Shown: positions 25,705-35,521, counted from the stretch's first letter. The stretch: 46,718 nucleotides of DNA from an uncultured Mycoplasmatota bacterium (GCA_900553835.1 USFF01000008.1:1-46718); one strand, 5' to 3'. Translations and numbers: made by a program. Notes: generated by a model not told the origin, from the sequence alone.

Positions 25705-27117
25705 ATGAAATTTATTTGTGAGTTATGTAAAAATATAGTGTCAGATATTAGTGATCCTATATTTAGATGTCCTGTTTGTGGAAGTCCTAAAAGTGCATAC
25801 AAAATATACTATGAGATAGAAAAAATGGATAAAAAAGTGTTTATTAGTAATAAAAATGCTGGAATTAATAGAATAGATGAAAAGTGTATTAACTGCGGGA
25901 TGTGTAGAAAAACTTGTAACAAAGTAACATCACTTAACTTTGACAAAAATAATTCAGAGTGTGTAAGCTGTGGTAACTGTATACTAACATGTCCAACTGG
26001 TAGTTTAACTCCAAGATATAATTATAATGAAGTCAAAAATATTTTAAATGAAGAAAAGGTAGTAGTTGCTTTTGTAGCTCCTGCTGTTAGGACTAGCATA
26101 AGTGAAAGTTTTAATTTGGAAACTGGAATTAATTTAGAAGGTAAAGTTGTTAATGCTTTAAAATTACTTGGTTTTGACTATGTACTTGATACAACTTTTG
26201 GTGCTGATATTACTATAATGGAAGAAAGTAAAGAACTTTTAGAAAGATTAAATTCTAAAAAGAATTTACCATTATTTACAAGTTGTTGTCCTGCATGGGT
26301 TAAATTTATAGAAACAAAATATCCAAAATTTATTCCTAACTTATCAAGTACTAAGAGTCCTAATAGTATAATGGGATCTTTAATTAAATCTTATTTTGCA
26401 GAAAGTAAGAATATTAAGCCTGAAAATATTATTACGGTAGGAATAGTACCTTGTACTGCTAAAAAGTGTGAAGGAAATAGAAAAGAACTTGTTAATAATA
26501 ATCTTAAAAATGTTGATTATTATCTTACTACTACTGAATTAATTATGTTGATAAAAGAAAATAATATTGATTTTTTATCATTAGAAGATAAAAACTATGA
26601 TTCACTAATGGGTACCGGTAGCTCAGCAGGTCTTATATTTGGTAGCACTGGCGGGGTAATGGAAGCTAATTTAAGAACACTAGAGTATAGGCTAACAGGA
26701 AAGAATGAAAAATTAGACGTCAAAAATATCAGAACCACTGAGAGTATTAAAAAAGCTACTATAAAAATAGCAAACAAAGAGATTAAAGTAGCGGTTATAT
26801 ATGGCCTTAATAATGCAAAAACTGTAATAGAAGAAATCGAAAATAATGGCATTCACTACGATTTTATCGAAGTAATGGCTTGTCCATGTGGATGTATAGG
26901 TGGTGCAGGTAACCCACTTCAAAATGTTAATAAGTTTCAAGAAATAAGAGAAAATAGATTGAAAGAATTATTTAATGTGGATAACTCCTCAGTTATTAAG
27001 AATCCTTATCAAAACAAAGAAGTACAAAAGTTATATAATAAATTTTTAAACAAAGAAAAAATACATACTTTATTGCATACTACTTATAGTGACAAAAGTC
27101 AGGATGTTAAGTCCTGA
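25705..27117 (+). CDS. Monomeric [FeFe] hydrogenase
   Basis: 470 residues. Domains in order: a rubredoxin-like double knuckle (CELC at 5-8, CPVC near 22-25); two [4Fe-4S] ferredoxin motifs (CINCGMCRKTC near 61, CVSCGNCILTCP near 87); and the H-cluster domain with L1 TSCCPAW near 197, L2 VPCTAKKCEGN near 248 and L3 EVMACPCGCIGGAGNP near 396. All four H-cluster cysteine ligands and the proton-relay cysteine of L1 are present. It should make or oxidise H2 with ferredoxin in fermentative metabolism. L2 has V where most have M, and L3 has an extra cysteine (CPCGC for CPGGC). No HydE, HydF or HydG maturase is in the window. Confidence 0.9.
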   Translation: MKFICELCKNIVSDISDPIFRCPVCGSPKSAYKIYYEIEKMDKKVFISNKNAGINRIDEKCINCGMCRKTCNKVTSLNFDKNNSECVSCGNCILTCPTGSLTPRYNYNEVKNILNEEKVVVAFVAPAVRTSISESFNLETGINLEGKVVNALKLLGFDYVLDTTFGADITIMEESKELLERLNSKKNLPLFTSCCPAWVKFIETKYPKFIPNLSSTKSPNSIMGSLIKSYFAESKNIKPENIITVGIVPCTAKKCEGNRKELVNNNLKNVDYYLTTTELIMLIKENNIDFLSLEDKNYDSLMGTGSSAGLIFGSTGGVMEANLRTLEYRLTGKNEKLDVKNIRTTESIKKATIKIANKEIKVAVIYGLNNAKTVIEEIENNGIHYDFIEVMACPCGCIGGAGNPLQNVNKFQEIRENRLKELFNVDNSSVIKNPYQNKEVQKLYNKFLNKEKIHTLLHTTYSDKSQDVKS

Positions 27118-27122
27118 CTTTT
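27094..27122 (+). terminator. Terminator of hydrogenase gene
   Basis: AAAAGTCAGGA pairs perfectly with TCCTGACTTTT around a seven-base loop; the hairpin includes the stop codon of the gene. Confidence 0.9.
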
Positions 27123-27163
27123 ATAATTAAGCAACATTTAAGCAAGTTTTAAGTAAGTTGATA

Positions 27164-27192
27164 TTGAGATTTTTATTAATAAATGATATAAT
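27164..27192 (+). promoter_or_regulatory. Sigma-A promoter of fic gene
   Basis: TTGAGA at 27164-27169 and TATAAT at 27187-27192 are 17 bases apart, 16 bases before the ATG region's GGAG site begins to matter. Confidence 0.75.
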
Positions 27193-27213
27193 ATATAGTA
27201 GGAGTGATTGAAA

Positions 27214-28206
27214 ATGAAGAACTATAACCCACCATTTGAAATAACAAATGAAATGTTAGAAAGGATTTCTAACATTATGGAAAAAATCGGAAAGATTGAT
27301 GATATAAGCAAGCTAAATAAATCTCTTTACCTAAGAAAGCAAACAAGTATAAGAAGTATTCACTCTTCTCTAGCTATTGAAAACAATAATCTAGGTTTAA
27401 AAGAAGTAAAAGATGTCATAAATGGTAAATTAGTTATTGGTAAACAAAAAGATATACAAGAAGTTAAAAATGCTTATAAAGCATATGAAATGTTAAAAAC
27501 TATTAAACCTTATTCAATTACTGAATTAAAAAAAATACACGGAATTATGACTTTTCTAACTGTAGAAGAGTCAGGGGATTTTAGAAGCGGTGATGAGGGT
27601 GTATTTGATGGTGATAAATGCATATTTGTATGTCCTGGTGCACACATGGTAAATTCATTAATGGATGATTTATTTAAATTTATAAAAATAAATAAAAATA
27701 AAATTCATCCATTAATACTATCCTCTATTTTTCACTATGAATTTGTGTTTATTCATCCATTTAGTGATGGTAACGGGAGAATGGCAAGACTTTGGCAAAA
27801 TGTACTTCTATATAACTGGAGAAATATATTTGAGTATTTACCTATAGAGTCAAATATATATAAATACCAAAATGAATATTATAAAGCAATAAACGACTCT
27901 AACATTGAAGGTAATTCAAATAAATTTATTTGTTTTATGTTAAAAATGATAGAAGAAACTATAGATGAAATTAGTGAAATATTAAAAAAGCCTACTACAA
28001 ATGAAGAATTAAATATAAATAATCTTCTTGATGTTATGGGTGGATGTAAACCACTAACAGCAAAAGAAATAATGATTAAATTAGGAATTAAATCAAGAGA
28101 GACATTTAGAAATAGTTATCTAAATCCAGCAGTTAAGAATGGATTTGTAGGTTTAACTGTTCCAGATAAACCCACAAGTAAAAATCAAAGATATTATATA
28201 GAATAA
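27214..28206 (+). CDS. Fic-family protein with self-inhibitory helix
   Basis: 330 residues from the ATG at 27214 (GGAG nine bases upstream); a TTG two codons earlier sits too close to that site. The Fic core has the full catalytic motif HPFSDGNGRMAR near residue 186, so it can transfer AMP or another nucleotide part to a target hydroxyl. The N-terminal SLAIEN near residue 54 matches the (S/T)xxxE(G/N) inhibitory helix, making this a self-inhibited class II Fic. Residues 265-330 form a winged-helix domain. Such proteins are often accessory. It lies upstream of a wrecked nuclease gene. Confidence 0.92.
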   Translation: MKNYNPPFEITNEMLERISNIMEKIGKIDDISKLNKSLYLRKQTSIRSIHSSLAIENNNLGLKEVKDVINGKLVIGKQKDIQEVKNAYKAYEMLKTIKPYSITELKKIHGIMTFLTVEESGDFRSGDEGVFDGDKCIFVCPGAHMVNSLMDDLFKFIKINKNKIHPLILSSIFHYEFVFIHPFSDGNGRMARLWQNVLLYNWRNIFEYLPIESNIYKYQNEYYKAINDSNIEGNSNKFICFMLKMIEETIDEISEILKKPTTNEELNINNLLDVMGGCKPLTAKEIMIKLGIKSRETFRNSYLNPAVKNGFVGLTVPDKPTSKNQRYYIE

Positions 28207-28306
28207 ACTGCAGATAAAAATTTAATGAATTTCAATTTTATTATATAAAATTTCAAAGATTTATCATATGATTTTGTTATTAGAATTTAATACAAGTAGG
28301 CAAATT

Positions 28307-28815
28307 ATGAACAATGAATTAATTAATTTAGTTATTAATAGTAGAAATAAGGTTTATCAAATTGTAAATACTGAAATGCTTAGTTTATATTGAAATATAG
28401 GAAAAGCAATTATTGAGTTGCAACAGGGTGATCAAAGAGGAAGCTATGGAGATGCACTGCTAGAAAAATTATCTAAAAAATTAACTAATGAATTTGGTAA
28501 AGGATTTTCTTCAAGGTGCTTTGTTATTATTGATTTAAGAATTGGAAAAATATCGCATCAAGACATTGGACAAATGCAAATGCATGCTAATTATTATGAT
28601 AGAGAAATTAAACAAGTTGATTTAAAACAATTAGGATATTATTATCAACTAATAAAAATGAAACAGTTGTAAAATATACACTACCAGAAGATAATAAAAC
28701 AATATTTTCTTCTGAATATAAATTACATATGCCAACTGATCAAGAATTAATTAATGCTATTGAAGAAGAAAAGAAAAACTTTGAATTAAATGAAGAAAAA
28801 TTAACTATTAATTAA
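28307..28815 (+). pseudogene. Remnant of YhcG-type PDDEXK nuclease (DUF1016)
   Basis: Pieces of a DUF1016 gene. From 28307: MNNELINLVINSRNKVYQIV, EMLSLY, then an in-frame TGA where the family has tryptophan of LYWNIG. The frame continues through GDALLEKLSKKLTNEFGKGF and jumps straight to CFVIIDLRIGKISHQDIGQM, so about 150 residues of the middle are deleted. A TAA ends that frame at 28672; one frame over, from about 28659, it goes on as NETVVKYTLPEDNKTIFSSE and ends at 28815. One nonsense change, at least two deletions and a frameshift show it is dead. YhcG genes often travel with type I restriction systems, none of which is seen here. Confidence 0.88.
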
Positions 28816-28921
28816 AATAAATTTAAATAATAAATAAACATAATTTTCATCATTTTTGTGTTGCATTCAATCCACCTATGTATATTTTCTCTCTTATTCT
28901 CGCATATGAGTTAGATAATAC

Positions 28922-28950
28922 TTGTAAATAATAAAAATTTGTGGTATTAT
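28922..28950 (+). promoter_or_regulatory. Promoter of T-box/valS transcript
   Basis: TTGTAA at 28922-28927 and TATTAT at 28945-28950, 17 bases apart, just before the T-box leader. The 100 bases before it hold no recognisable gene. Confidence 0.65.
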
Positions 28951-28956
28951 TTAGTA

Positions 28957-29190
28957 CATAAAGCAAGGAGTAAGAGGAGTAATAAATAAGATTTTGTAGA
29001 GAGTTAGCGTTTGGTGGAAGTTAATAGATCAAGTTTATGAAGGTAGCTTATGAGTGTTTATTTGAAATAAAGTAAAATAAAACGTGTAATGCGCGTTAAG
29101 CATATAAGTTAAAAATTAAGGTGGTACCGCGGTTATTTATTATTATAGATATAAAATATAGTCGCCCTTTGGTACTCACCTTTTTATTTT
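28957..29190 (+). promoter_or_regulatory. T-box leader (valine specifier) upstream of valS
   Basis: The T-box AAGGTGGTACCGCGG is at 29118-29132. In Stem I, GAAGGTAGCTTATGAGTG near 29038-29056 offers GTA as specifier codon, a valine codon. The terminator strand GGTACTCACCTT at 29171-29182 can pair with the T-box strand and is followed by TTTTATTTT. Uncharged tRNA-Val would bind the specifier and the T-box bulge, block the terminator and let valS be transcribed. Confidence 0.93.
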
Positions 29191-29203
29191 GGGAGGAAAA
29201 ATT

Positions 29204-31720
29204 ATGTTAGATAAGAAATATGATCACAAATTAGTAGAAGAAGGAAAATATGAAAAATGGGTTAAGAATAAATATTTTGAAAGTGGAGATACTAGTAAAA
29301 AGCCTTATTCTATAGTTATTCCACCACCTAATGTTACTGGGAAGCTTCATTTAGGGCACGCTTGGAATACTACTTTGCAAGATATTATTATTAGATTTAA
29401 GAGAATGCAAAGTTTTGATGCTTTGTGGCTTCCTGGAATGGATCACGCAGGTATTGCTACTCAAGCTAAAGTTGATGCTAAGTTAAAAGGTATGGGTATT
29501 AATCCTAGAAGTTTGGATAGAGATGAATGGCTTAAGTATGCTTGGGAGTGGAAAGAAGAATATGCAGATAATATTCATTCACAATGGGCTAAGCTTGGAC
29601 TTGGGCTTGATTATACTAAAGAAAGATTTACTTTAGATGAAGGACTTTCTAATGCAGTTAAACACGTTTTTGTTACTCTTTATAACGAGGGATTAATTTA
29701 TCGTGGAGAGAGAATTATTAACTGGGATCCTGTTGCTATGACAGCACTTTCTAATGAGGAAGTTATTTATAAAGATGTGCCTGGTGCTTTTTATCATATT
29801 AAGTATTTTATAGAGGGGACTGATGAGTTTTTAGAGGTTGCCACTACTAGACCTGAGACACTTTTTGGCGATACTGCTGTTGCGGTTAATCCTAATGACG
29901 AGAGATATAATAAGCTTATTGGTAAGAATGTTGTTCTTCCAATTGTTAATAAGTTGATTCCTATTATTGGGGATGAACACGCTGATCCTGAGTTTGGAAC
30001 TGGTATAGTTAAAATTACTCCAGCACACGACCCTAATGACTTTGAAGTTGGAAATAGACATAATTTAGAGAGAATTGTTGTTATTAATCCAGATGGAACG
30101 ATGAATGAGAATGCTGGTATTTATAATGGACTTGATAGATTTGCTTGTAGAGAGAAGCTTGTAGAGGATTTAAAAGATAATGGTTTACTTATTAGTGTTG
30201 AAGAAATTGTACACTCAGTTGGGCATTCTGAGAGAAGTGATGCTATGATAGAACCTTATCTTTCTAAGCAATGGTTTGTTAAAATGAGACCTTTAGCTGA
30301 TAAAGTTTTAGAGAATCAAAAGGATAAGAATTCTAAAGTTAATTTTGTACCTGATAGGTTTGAAAAGATTATGAATCACTGGATGGAGATTACTTATGAT
30401 TGGTGTATTTCTAGACAACTTTGGTGGGGTCACAGAATTCCTGCCTGGTATAAGGGAGAAGAAATATATGTAGGTTATGAGGCTCCTAAAGAAGATGGTT
30501 GGGTTCAAGACGAAGATGTTTTGGATACTTGGTTTTCTAGTGCACTTTGGCCTTTTAGTACAATGGGCTGGCCAGAAGAGACCGATTTATTTAAGAGATA
30601 TTATCCTAATAATGTTTTAGTTACTGGTTATGATATTATACCTTTTTGGGTTAATAGGATGACTTTTGAGGGACTTCATTTTACTAATTCTAGACCTTTT
30701 AAAGATTGTTTAATTCACGGACTAATTCGTGATAAAGAAGGTAGAAAGATGAGTAAGAGTCTTGGCAATGGTGTAGATCCTATGGATGTTATAGATGAGT
30801 ATGGTGCTGATGCTTTAAGATATTTTTTATCAACTAGTACTGCTCAAGGGCAAGACCTTAGATATGATGAAGATAAAGTTAAGTCAACTTGGAATTTTAT
30901 TAATAAATTATGGAATGCAAGTAGATTTTGTTTAATGAATATCAATGATTTAAAGGAATATGATTTTTCTTCTTTAGATGATAAGGATAAATGGATACTT
31001 AATAAACTTAATAAAGTAATTGATAAAGTTACTAAATCTATGGATAAATATGAATTCAATAATGTAGGAAGTGTACTTTATTCATTTATTTGGGATGACT
31101 TTTGTGACTCTTATATAGAAATGTGTAAATTTAGTTTGGACAAAGTTAGTACTAAGAGTACACTTTGCTACACTATTAGCGCTATTTTAAGGATGATACA
31201 TCCATTTATGCCTTATGTAACAGATGAAATCTATAATATGCTACCTATTAAAGATAGTGAAAGTATAGTTATAAGTAGTTATCCTACTATAAACAAAGAA
31301 TTTTCTTTTGATAAAGAAGAAAAAGAAATTGAAGAAGTTATTGGATTTATAAAAGCATTTAGAAATGTTAAACAAGAAAATAACTTACCAAAAGATATTA
31401 AAGTAAAAGTTAATTTTAATAATAAACTAATTAGTAATATGCTTAAACTTGATGAAAATCTAGTAAGTGAAAGTTTAAATATAACTGAATATAAAGTTAA
31501 ATTTAATAATTTAGAAGCTAGTATTTATTATGAAAAGGAAATTACTAAAGAAGATTTACTAATCAAAGATAAACAAATAGAAGCTTTAAAAGCATCAATT
31601 GAAAAAAGAGAGGAACTTCTTTCAAATGTAGGTTTTGTTAGTAAAGCTCCAGAAAAATTAGTAAATGAAGAAAGAGAAAAACTAGAAAGTGAGAAAAAAC
31701 TATTAAGTACATTAATGTAA
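29204..31720 (+). CDS. valS: Valyl-tRNA synthetase
   Basis: 838 residues from the ATG at 29204, which has GGGAGG upstream. This class I synthetase charges tRNA-Val and edits threonine errors. The HIGH motif is PNVTGKLHLGHAWN near residue 43, the editing domain carries ATTRPETLFGDTAVAVNP, and the KMSKS loop is EGRKMSKSLGN near 515. An anticodon-binding helical domain and a C-terminal coiled coil (from about 780) complete the family layout. Control is by the T-box just upstream. The folC gene that often follows valS in Bacillota is absent. Confidence 0.98.
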   Translation: MLDKKYDHKLVEEGKYEKWVKNKYFESGDTSKKPYSIVIPPPNVTGKLHLGHAWNTTLQDIIIRFKRMQSFDALWLPGMDHAGIATQAKVDAKLKGMGINPRSLDRDEWLKYAWEWKEEYADNIHSQWAKLGLGLDYTKERFTLDEGLSNAVKHVFVTLYNEGLIYRGERIINWDPVAMTALSNEEVIYKDVPGAFYHIKYFIEGTDEFLEVATTRPETLFGDTAVAVNPNDERYNKLIGKNVVLPIVNKLIPIIGDEHADPEFGTGIVKITPAHDPNDFEVGNRHNLERIVVINPDGTMNENAGIYNGLDRFACREKLVEDLKDNGLLISVEEIVHSVGHSERSDAMIEPYLSKQWFVKMRPLADKVLENQKDKNSKVNFVPDRFEKIMNHWMEITYDWCISRQLWWGHRIPAWYKGEEIYVGYEAPKEDGWVQDEDVLDTWFSSALWPFSTMGWPEETDLFKRYYPNNVLVTGYDIIPFWVNRMTFEGLHFTNSRPFKDCLIHGLIRDKEGRKMSKSLGNGVDPMDVIDEYGADALRYFLSTSTAQGQDLRYDEDKVKSTWNFINKLWNASRFCLMNINDLKEYDFSSLDDKDKWILNKLNKVIDKVTKSMDKYEFNNVGSVLYSFIWDDFCDSYIEMCKFSLDKVSTKSTLCYTISAILRMIHPFMPYVTDEIYNMLPIKDSESIVISSYPTINKEFSFDKEEKEIEEVIGFIKAFRNVKQENNLPKDIKVKVNFNNKLISNMLKLDENLVSESLNITEYKVKFNNLEASIYYEKEITKEDLLIKDKQIEALKASIEKREELLSNVGFVSKAPEKLVNEEREKLESEKKLLSTLM

Positions 31721-31722
31721 GA

Positions 31723-31750
31723 AAAAAGAAGTAGTTAGTTACTTCTTTTT
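31723..31750. terminator. Bidirectional terminator between valS and ABC operon
   Basis: AAAAAGAAGTA pairs with TACTTCTTTTT around GTTAGT, with A and T runs on both sides. It serves valS on the plus strand and the ABC operon on the minus strand, whose stop codon lies inside it. Confidence 0.85.
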
Positions 31751-32874
31751 AATTTTGTTATTATATTGTTAAGTATTATAAACAGTACTGTAAATAATAT
31801 TAACATAACTGTATTTTCTAAAATATTAGGTAATATAGAAGATATACTTTCTGCACTAGAAATTGAATTATTAGTGTTAATAAAGTAGTATGTGGGTAAA
31901 GCATGGGCTAGTTTAAGAACACTACTTCCTAAAAATTCTGTAGGAATAAAAGCACCACATAAGAATGCTGAACCTAAAGCAACTACATTTACCACTCCTC
32001 CTACTGAGTTTTTATTGATAAATGAACTTATTAACAAACCAAATGCTAAAGCACCGACCGAAAATATTAAAGTATTAAGTATATATAATAAACCCTTTAA
32101 AGATAATAATGATTTACCTAGTAAGATTAATGCAAGAACACTAAATAAAATCCATATAAATAATACATATACTAAACTAGATTTTAAAAGTAAACTATTA
32201 TGTTTTCTATAGTCCATACTACTAACGGTAATTCTTTTATTAATATTTATATCTTTAAAACTAGTGTTTACTAAAGATATTATAAATATTATAGTTGCAA
32301 GAATACTATAACTAGCAAAGTTAAAATACCTAGCAATTCTATTTTCAGAAGATTTATCTTCTTTAGAAAGGGCTTTAACATCAGTTTTATTTTCTAGAGT
32401 ATCATTTATTAAAGTAATTAATTCATCTTCATTATCAGTAACCTTATTATAAGTATTTTGTATATTTAAATATTCATCTAATAATAATGAAGCTAGGCTA
32501 GCATTATAATCCTTAGTACTTTTAATATTTATAACAGGATTTTCATTATTAAGAACTTTTTCTCTGTACCCTTTATCAATATAAATTATATAGTTAACAT
32601 CTCTATAAAATAAAGCATCATTTATTTTATTCTCATTATTTTCTATATTAATTATATTAGCATTATTTTCTAAGTAATTTATTAAATTTTTAGTTACTCC
32701 TACTTCTTCATCTTTATTTATAATTAATATATCAGGTTTACTGCTAGTAAAAGTATCACTTATATCTCTACTAGATAAATTAATTCCTCCGAAGGATATG
32801 AGCATAACTGTATAAAGAAGTATTAATCCTTTATGTTTTCTTACAATTTTAAAGAATGTTTTAAATACTGTCAT
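31735..32874 (-). CDS. ABC-2-type permease, second subunit
   Basis: 379 residues. One N-terminal helix, an extracytoplasmic domain (about 40-180) and five to six C-terminal helices, as in YhgE/Pip- or ABC2_membrane_3-type permeases. Within the domain SSRDISDTFTSSKPDILIIN follows the first helix. It is exactly as long as the gene before it (379 residues) and shares its layout, so the two are likely a heterodimer. GGAGG precedes the ATG; the gene overlaps its upstream neighbour by 14 bases. Confidence 0.85.
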   Translation of the reverse strand: MTVFKTFFKIVRKHKGLILLYTVMLISFGGINLSSRDISDTFTSSKPDILIINKDEEVGVTKNLINYLENNANIINIENNENKINDALFYRDVNYIIYIDKGYREKVLNNENPVINIKSTKDYNASLASLLLDEYLNIQNTYNKVTDNEDELITLINDTLENKTDVKALSKEDKSSENRIARYFNFASYSILATIIFIISLVNTSFKDININKRITVSSMDYRKHNSLLLKSSLVYVLFIWILFSVLALILLGKSLLSLKGLLYILNTLIFSVGALAFGLLISSFINKNSVGGVVNVVALGSAFLCGAFIPTEFLGSSVLKLAHALPTYYFINTNNSISSAESISSILPNILENTVMLILFTVLFIILNNIITKLKRSN

Positions 32875-34000
32875 ACTTGTTCCTCCTTAATGAAATTAAA
32901 GATATACTTACTAGTATTACTGATATTATTATAAGACTTATTATATCAGTAAAATATCTGCTATAACTTTCATAATAATACAAGGAGTAAAATCCATCGG
33001 TTATTAACCCAGTTGGGTTTACTTTATTAATAAGTGGTATACTTTTATCAACAAGATATTTCATTGTAATTCCATACATACCTGCAAAGAAACAAGAAAT
33101 CATTGTAAAAGCTATTAAAATACCCGTTTTAGAGTTTTCACTTACTTTAAAACTTGCTATAAATGTTCCTATAGATAAGCCACATAAACCTCCAGTTAAT
33201 AGAAGTAAAATTACATAAATATTATTAGTACCAAAGTCTACTTTTAGAATAAATAATGAATACAAGTAAACTATTATTAACCCAAGCAATTCTACTAAAT
33301 ATGAAGCTAATAAATTACTTAATATTAACTTGTTTTTAGGAAGTTTACTTACACTAGTTCTTTTGCCTACTGAAAATATGTTAGCACTATGTTTATTTGA
33401 TAAAAACATAGATATTAATCCTCCATATAAACTAGTCATTGCTAAAAGTGTATAGTATTCTATATTTGTATAACTTAAATTATTGCTAGAAATATCATTT
33501 ATTTTTATATCATTTTCTACTTCATTTACTATAGAATTTATAGCATCAATATCAACATTCTGATTTATTAAATTTTGATATATACTGATCTTATCTGTTA
33601 TTTTCTCAACTGTAACTTTTAGTACAGTCTCATTTATACCACTATCATTAACATAAATAGTTGGTTCGTTATCTTTTAAAATAAGATAACCTACTACACT
33701 ACTATTTTCAAGTAAACTTTTTGCTTCTTCTATGGAAACATACTTTATATTGAATAATCTTTCATCATTATTAGGATTACCTAAAGTTTCGAAAGTTTTT
33801 TTATACATTAAATTATTATTGAATTCTTCATTTTCTACAATAGCTATATCAAAAGTACTTAAAGTTTCCTTTTTTTCTATATTAGAAAATGCCAGTTTAA
33901 ATAAAGTTCCTAATATAATAGGAAATATAAATGACCAAAAAAGTAAAGATTTATTCTTTAATAAAATTTTTAACGAATATTTAAAGTTATGTATAAACAT
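32861..34000 (-). CDS. ABC-2-type permease, first subunit
   Basis: 379 residues with helix 1 at 17-36 (LLFWSFIFPIILGTLFKLAF), an extracytoplasmic domain, and further helices from about 185 that include a GGLCGLSIGTFIASF stretch. The protein starts in a TAATG overlap with the ATPase gene. Together with the next permease and the ATPase it forms an exporter of drug or lipid type; the substrate is unknown. Confidence 0.87.
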   Translation of the reverse strand: MFIHNFKYSLKILLKNKSLLFWSFIFPIILGTLFKLAFSNIEKKETLSTFDIAIVENEEFNNNLMYKKTFETLGNPNNDERLFNIKYVSIEEAKSLLENSSVVGYLILKDNEPTIYVNDSGINETVLKVTVEKITDKISIYQNLINQNVDIDAINSIVNEVENDIKINDISSNNLSYTNIEYYTLLAMTSLYGGLISMFLSNKHSANIFSVGKRTSVSKLPKNKLILSNLLASYLVELLGLIIVYLYSLFILKVDFGTNNIYVILLLLTGGLCGLSIGTFIASFKVSENSKTGILIAFTMISCFFAGMYGITMKYLVDKSIPLINKVNPTGLITDGFYSLYYYESYSRYFTDIISLIIISVILVSISLISLRRNKYDSI

Positions 34001-34932
34001 TAATCTCTTAATTCCTTTCCTGTAAGTTCTAGAAATACATCATTAAGAGTTGGTCTTTCTGAAAATATCTTCTCATATTCAAAATTATTATCTTTTAAAA
34101 ATTCTATTAAATTAGTTAAGTTGTTTTTACCTTTCTTATAAAGTATTTGAAGATTTGATTCATATTTATTTACTTCTAATACGTTTTTAAGATTCTTTAT
34201 TTTATTAATTATTTCTTCATTTATATTTCTAGCTTCAATGGTAATTTTTTCTTCTATTTTAGTTAAACTTTTGAGTTCATCACTAGTTCCTTCTGCAATT
34301 ATTTTACCCTTATCAAGGATAATAATTTTATCACAAAGTATTTCTGCCTCTTCCATATAATGTGTTGTATATATTATTGTTGCACCTTCTTTAGCTAAAG
34401 ATTTTACACTTTCAAGTATATTATTTCTACTTTGAGGATCTACTTGTACTGTTGGTTCATCTAAAAATATTAATTTTGGTTTGTGTGCAATACCACACGC
34501 TATGTTAAGTCTTCTAAGTAGTCCTCCTGATAATTGTTTAGGATAGAAATTTATAAAATCCTCTAAATGCACTAGTTCAATTGCTTCTTCTACATATTTT
34601 TTTCTTTTGTTTTTGTTTTCTATGTAAAGGCCACAAAAATAATCTATATTATCTTTAACTGTCAACTCTTCAAAAACAGCAACTTCTTGAAAAATAACTC
34701 CTATTTTTTCTTTAATCTTATAATTAAAAGGTGTCATTTTTTCCCCAAAAAGTTTCACTTCTCCATCACATGTTAATAAAGATAAAATTCCATTTATTGT
34801 TGTACTTTTACCACTTCCATTAGGGCCTAGTAGGCCTAGTATTTCTCCTTTTTTTACACTAAAACTTATATTATCAACTGCAGTTAAATTTTTATATTTT
34901 TTTGTTAAATTTTTTACTTCTACTATATTCAT
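34000..34932 (-). CDS. ABC exporter ATP-binding protein
   Basis: 310 residues, of the DrrA/CcmA type. Walker A GPNGSGKSTT near 38, Q-loop FQEVAVFE, signature LSGGLLRRL near 137, Walker B LIFLDEPTVQVDPQS near 155 and switch TTHYMEEAE. The signature has LSGGL for the common LSGGM/Q. The C-terminal 80 residues are the extra domain found in DrrA-type proteins, ending PTLNDVFLELTGKELRD. It starts in an ATGA overlap with tetR and ends in a TAATG overlap with the first permease. Confidence 0.94.
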   Translation of the reverse strand: MNIVEVKNLTKKYKNLTAVDNISFSVKKGEILGLLGPNGSGKSTTINGILSLLTCDGEVKLFGEKMTPFNYKIKEKIGVIFQEVAVFEELTVKDNIDYFCGLYIENKNKRKKYVEEAIELVHLEDFINFYPKQLSGGLLRRLNIACGIAHKPKLIFLDEPTVQVDPQSRNNILESVKSLAKEGATIIYTTHYMEEAEILCDKIIILDKGKIIAEGTSDELKSLTKIEEKITIEARNINEEIINKIKNLKNVLEVNKYESNLQILYKKGKNNLTNLIEFLKDNNFEYEKIFSERPTLNDVFLELTGKELRD

Positions 34933-35501
34933 TTTTTACCATCCTTTTCTTCTAACATCAAAGCTTTATATTCTACCCTTAATAGATTCACTATCTCTTC
35001 TTCAGTAAAATTTACTGAGCCCATACTTACTAGAGAAGCAAGTCCATGAGTAAATATCCACATTTTAAGATGAAAATCTTTTGCCTTTTCTTTTGTTAAA
35101 CTAGTGCTTTTCATTACTATTTCATTGTAATTAGTAGATTCCTTATCATTTTCACTAATTATTTCGTTAGTTTTTTTTCCTCCTTCATACATATACATAA
35201 GCTTAAATAAATTATTTTCATACTTAGCAAAATTTATATAATTAATTCCAGTACTTAAGTATAATTTATCTTTAATTTTTATATCTTTTGTTAAATAATT
35301 ATAAAAATAATTTTCTACTTTTTTAAAGAGATAAACATTAAGTTCGCTTGCATTTTTAAATTGATAATATATTGGTCTAATCGAGCAGTTTAATTCTTTA
35401 GCTATTTCTCTGTTACTAACTTTATTAAAACCTTTTTCTCTTGTTATTTTAAATGCTGCATCTATTATCATTTCCTTAGTTATTTTAATATTTTTAGCCA
35501 T
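34929..35501 (-). CDS. TetR-family repressor of ABC operon
   Basis: 190 residues. The N-terminal helix-turn-helix reads FNKVSNREIAKELNCSIRPIYYQFKNASEL (residues 20-49 in part); the rest is the helical ligand domain. GGGG precedes the ATG. First gene of the operon tetR-ATPase-permease-permease, with a perfect palindrome covering its promoter, so it very likely represses itself and the exporter until a ligand, probably an exported compound, binds. Confidence 0.9.
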   Translation of the reverse strand: MAKNIKITKEMIIDAAFKITREKGFNKVSNREIAKELNCSIRPIYYQFKNASELNVYLFKKVENYFYNYLTKDIKIKDKLYLSTGINYINFAKYENNLFKLMYMYEGGKKTNEIISENDKESTNYNEIVMKSTSLTKEKAKDFHLKMWIFTHGLASLVSMGSVNFTEEEIVNLLRVEYKALMLEEKDGKK

Positions 35502-35521
35502 ATGTTTCCCCTTTCATAAAT

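Noticed and set aside
28307..28672. TGA read as tryptophan (Mycoplasma-type code), since TGA stands where DUF1016 proteins have W
   Set aside because: Only this already broken gene shows it. Other genes end with TGA in tight ATGA overlaps, tryptophans elsewhere are TGG, and the tRNA-Trp has anticodon CCA.
28418..28672. An 84-codon open frame as an independent small gene
   Set aside because: It is the middle of the DUF1016 pseudogene, lacks a ribosome binding site and joins two distant parts of the family across a deletion.
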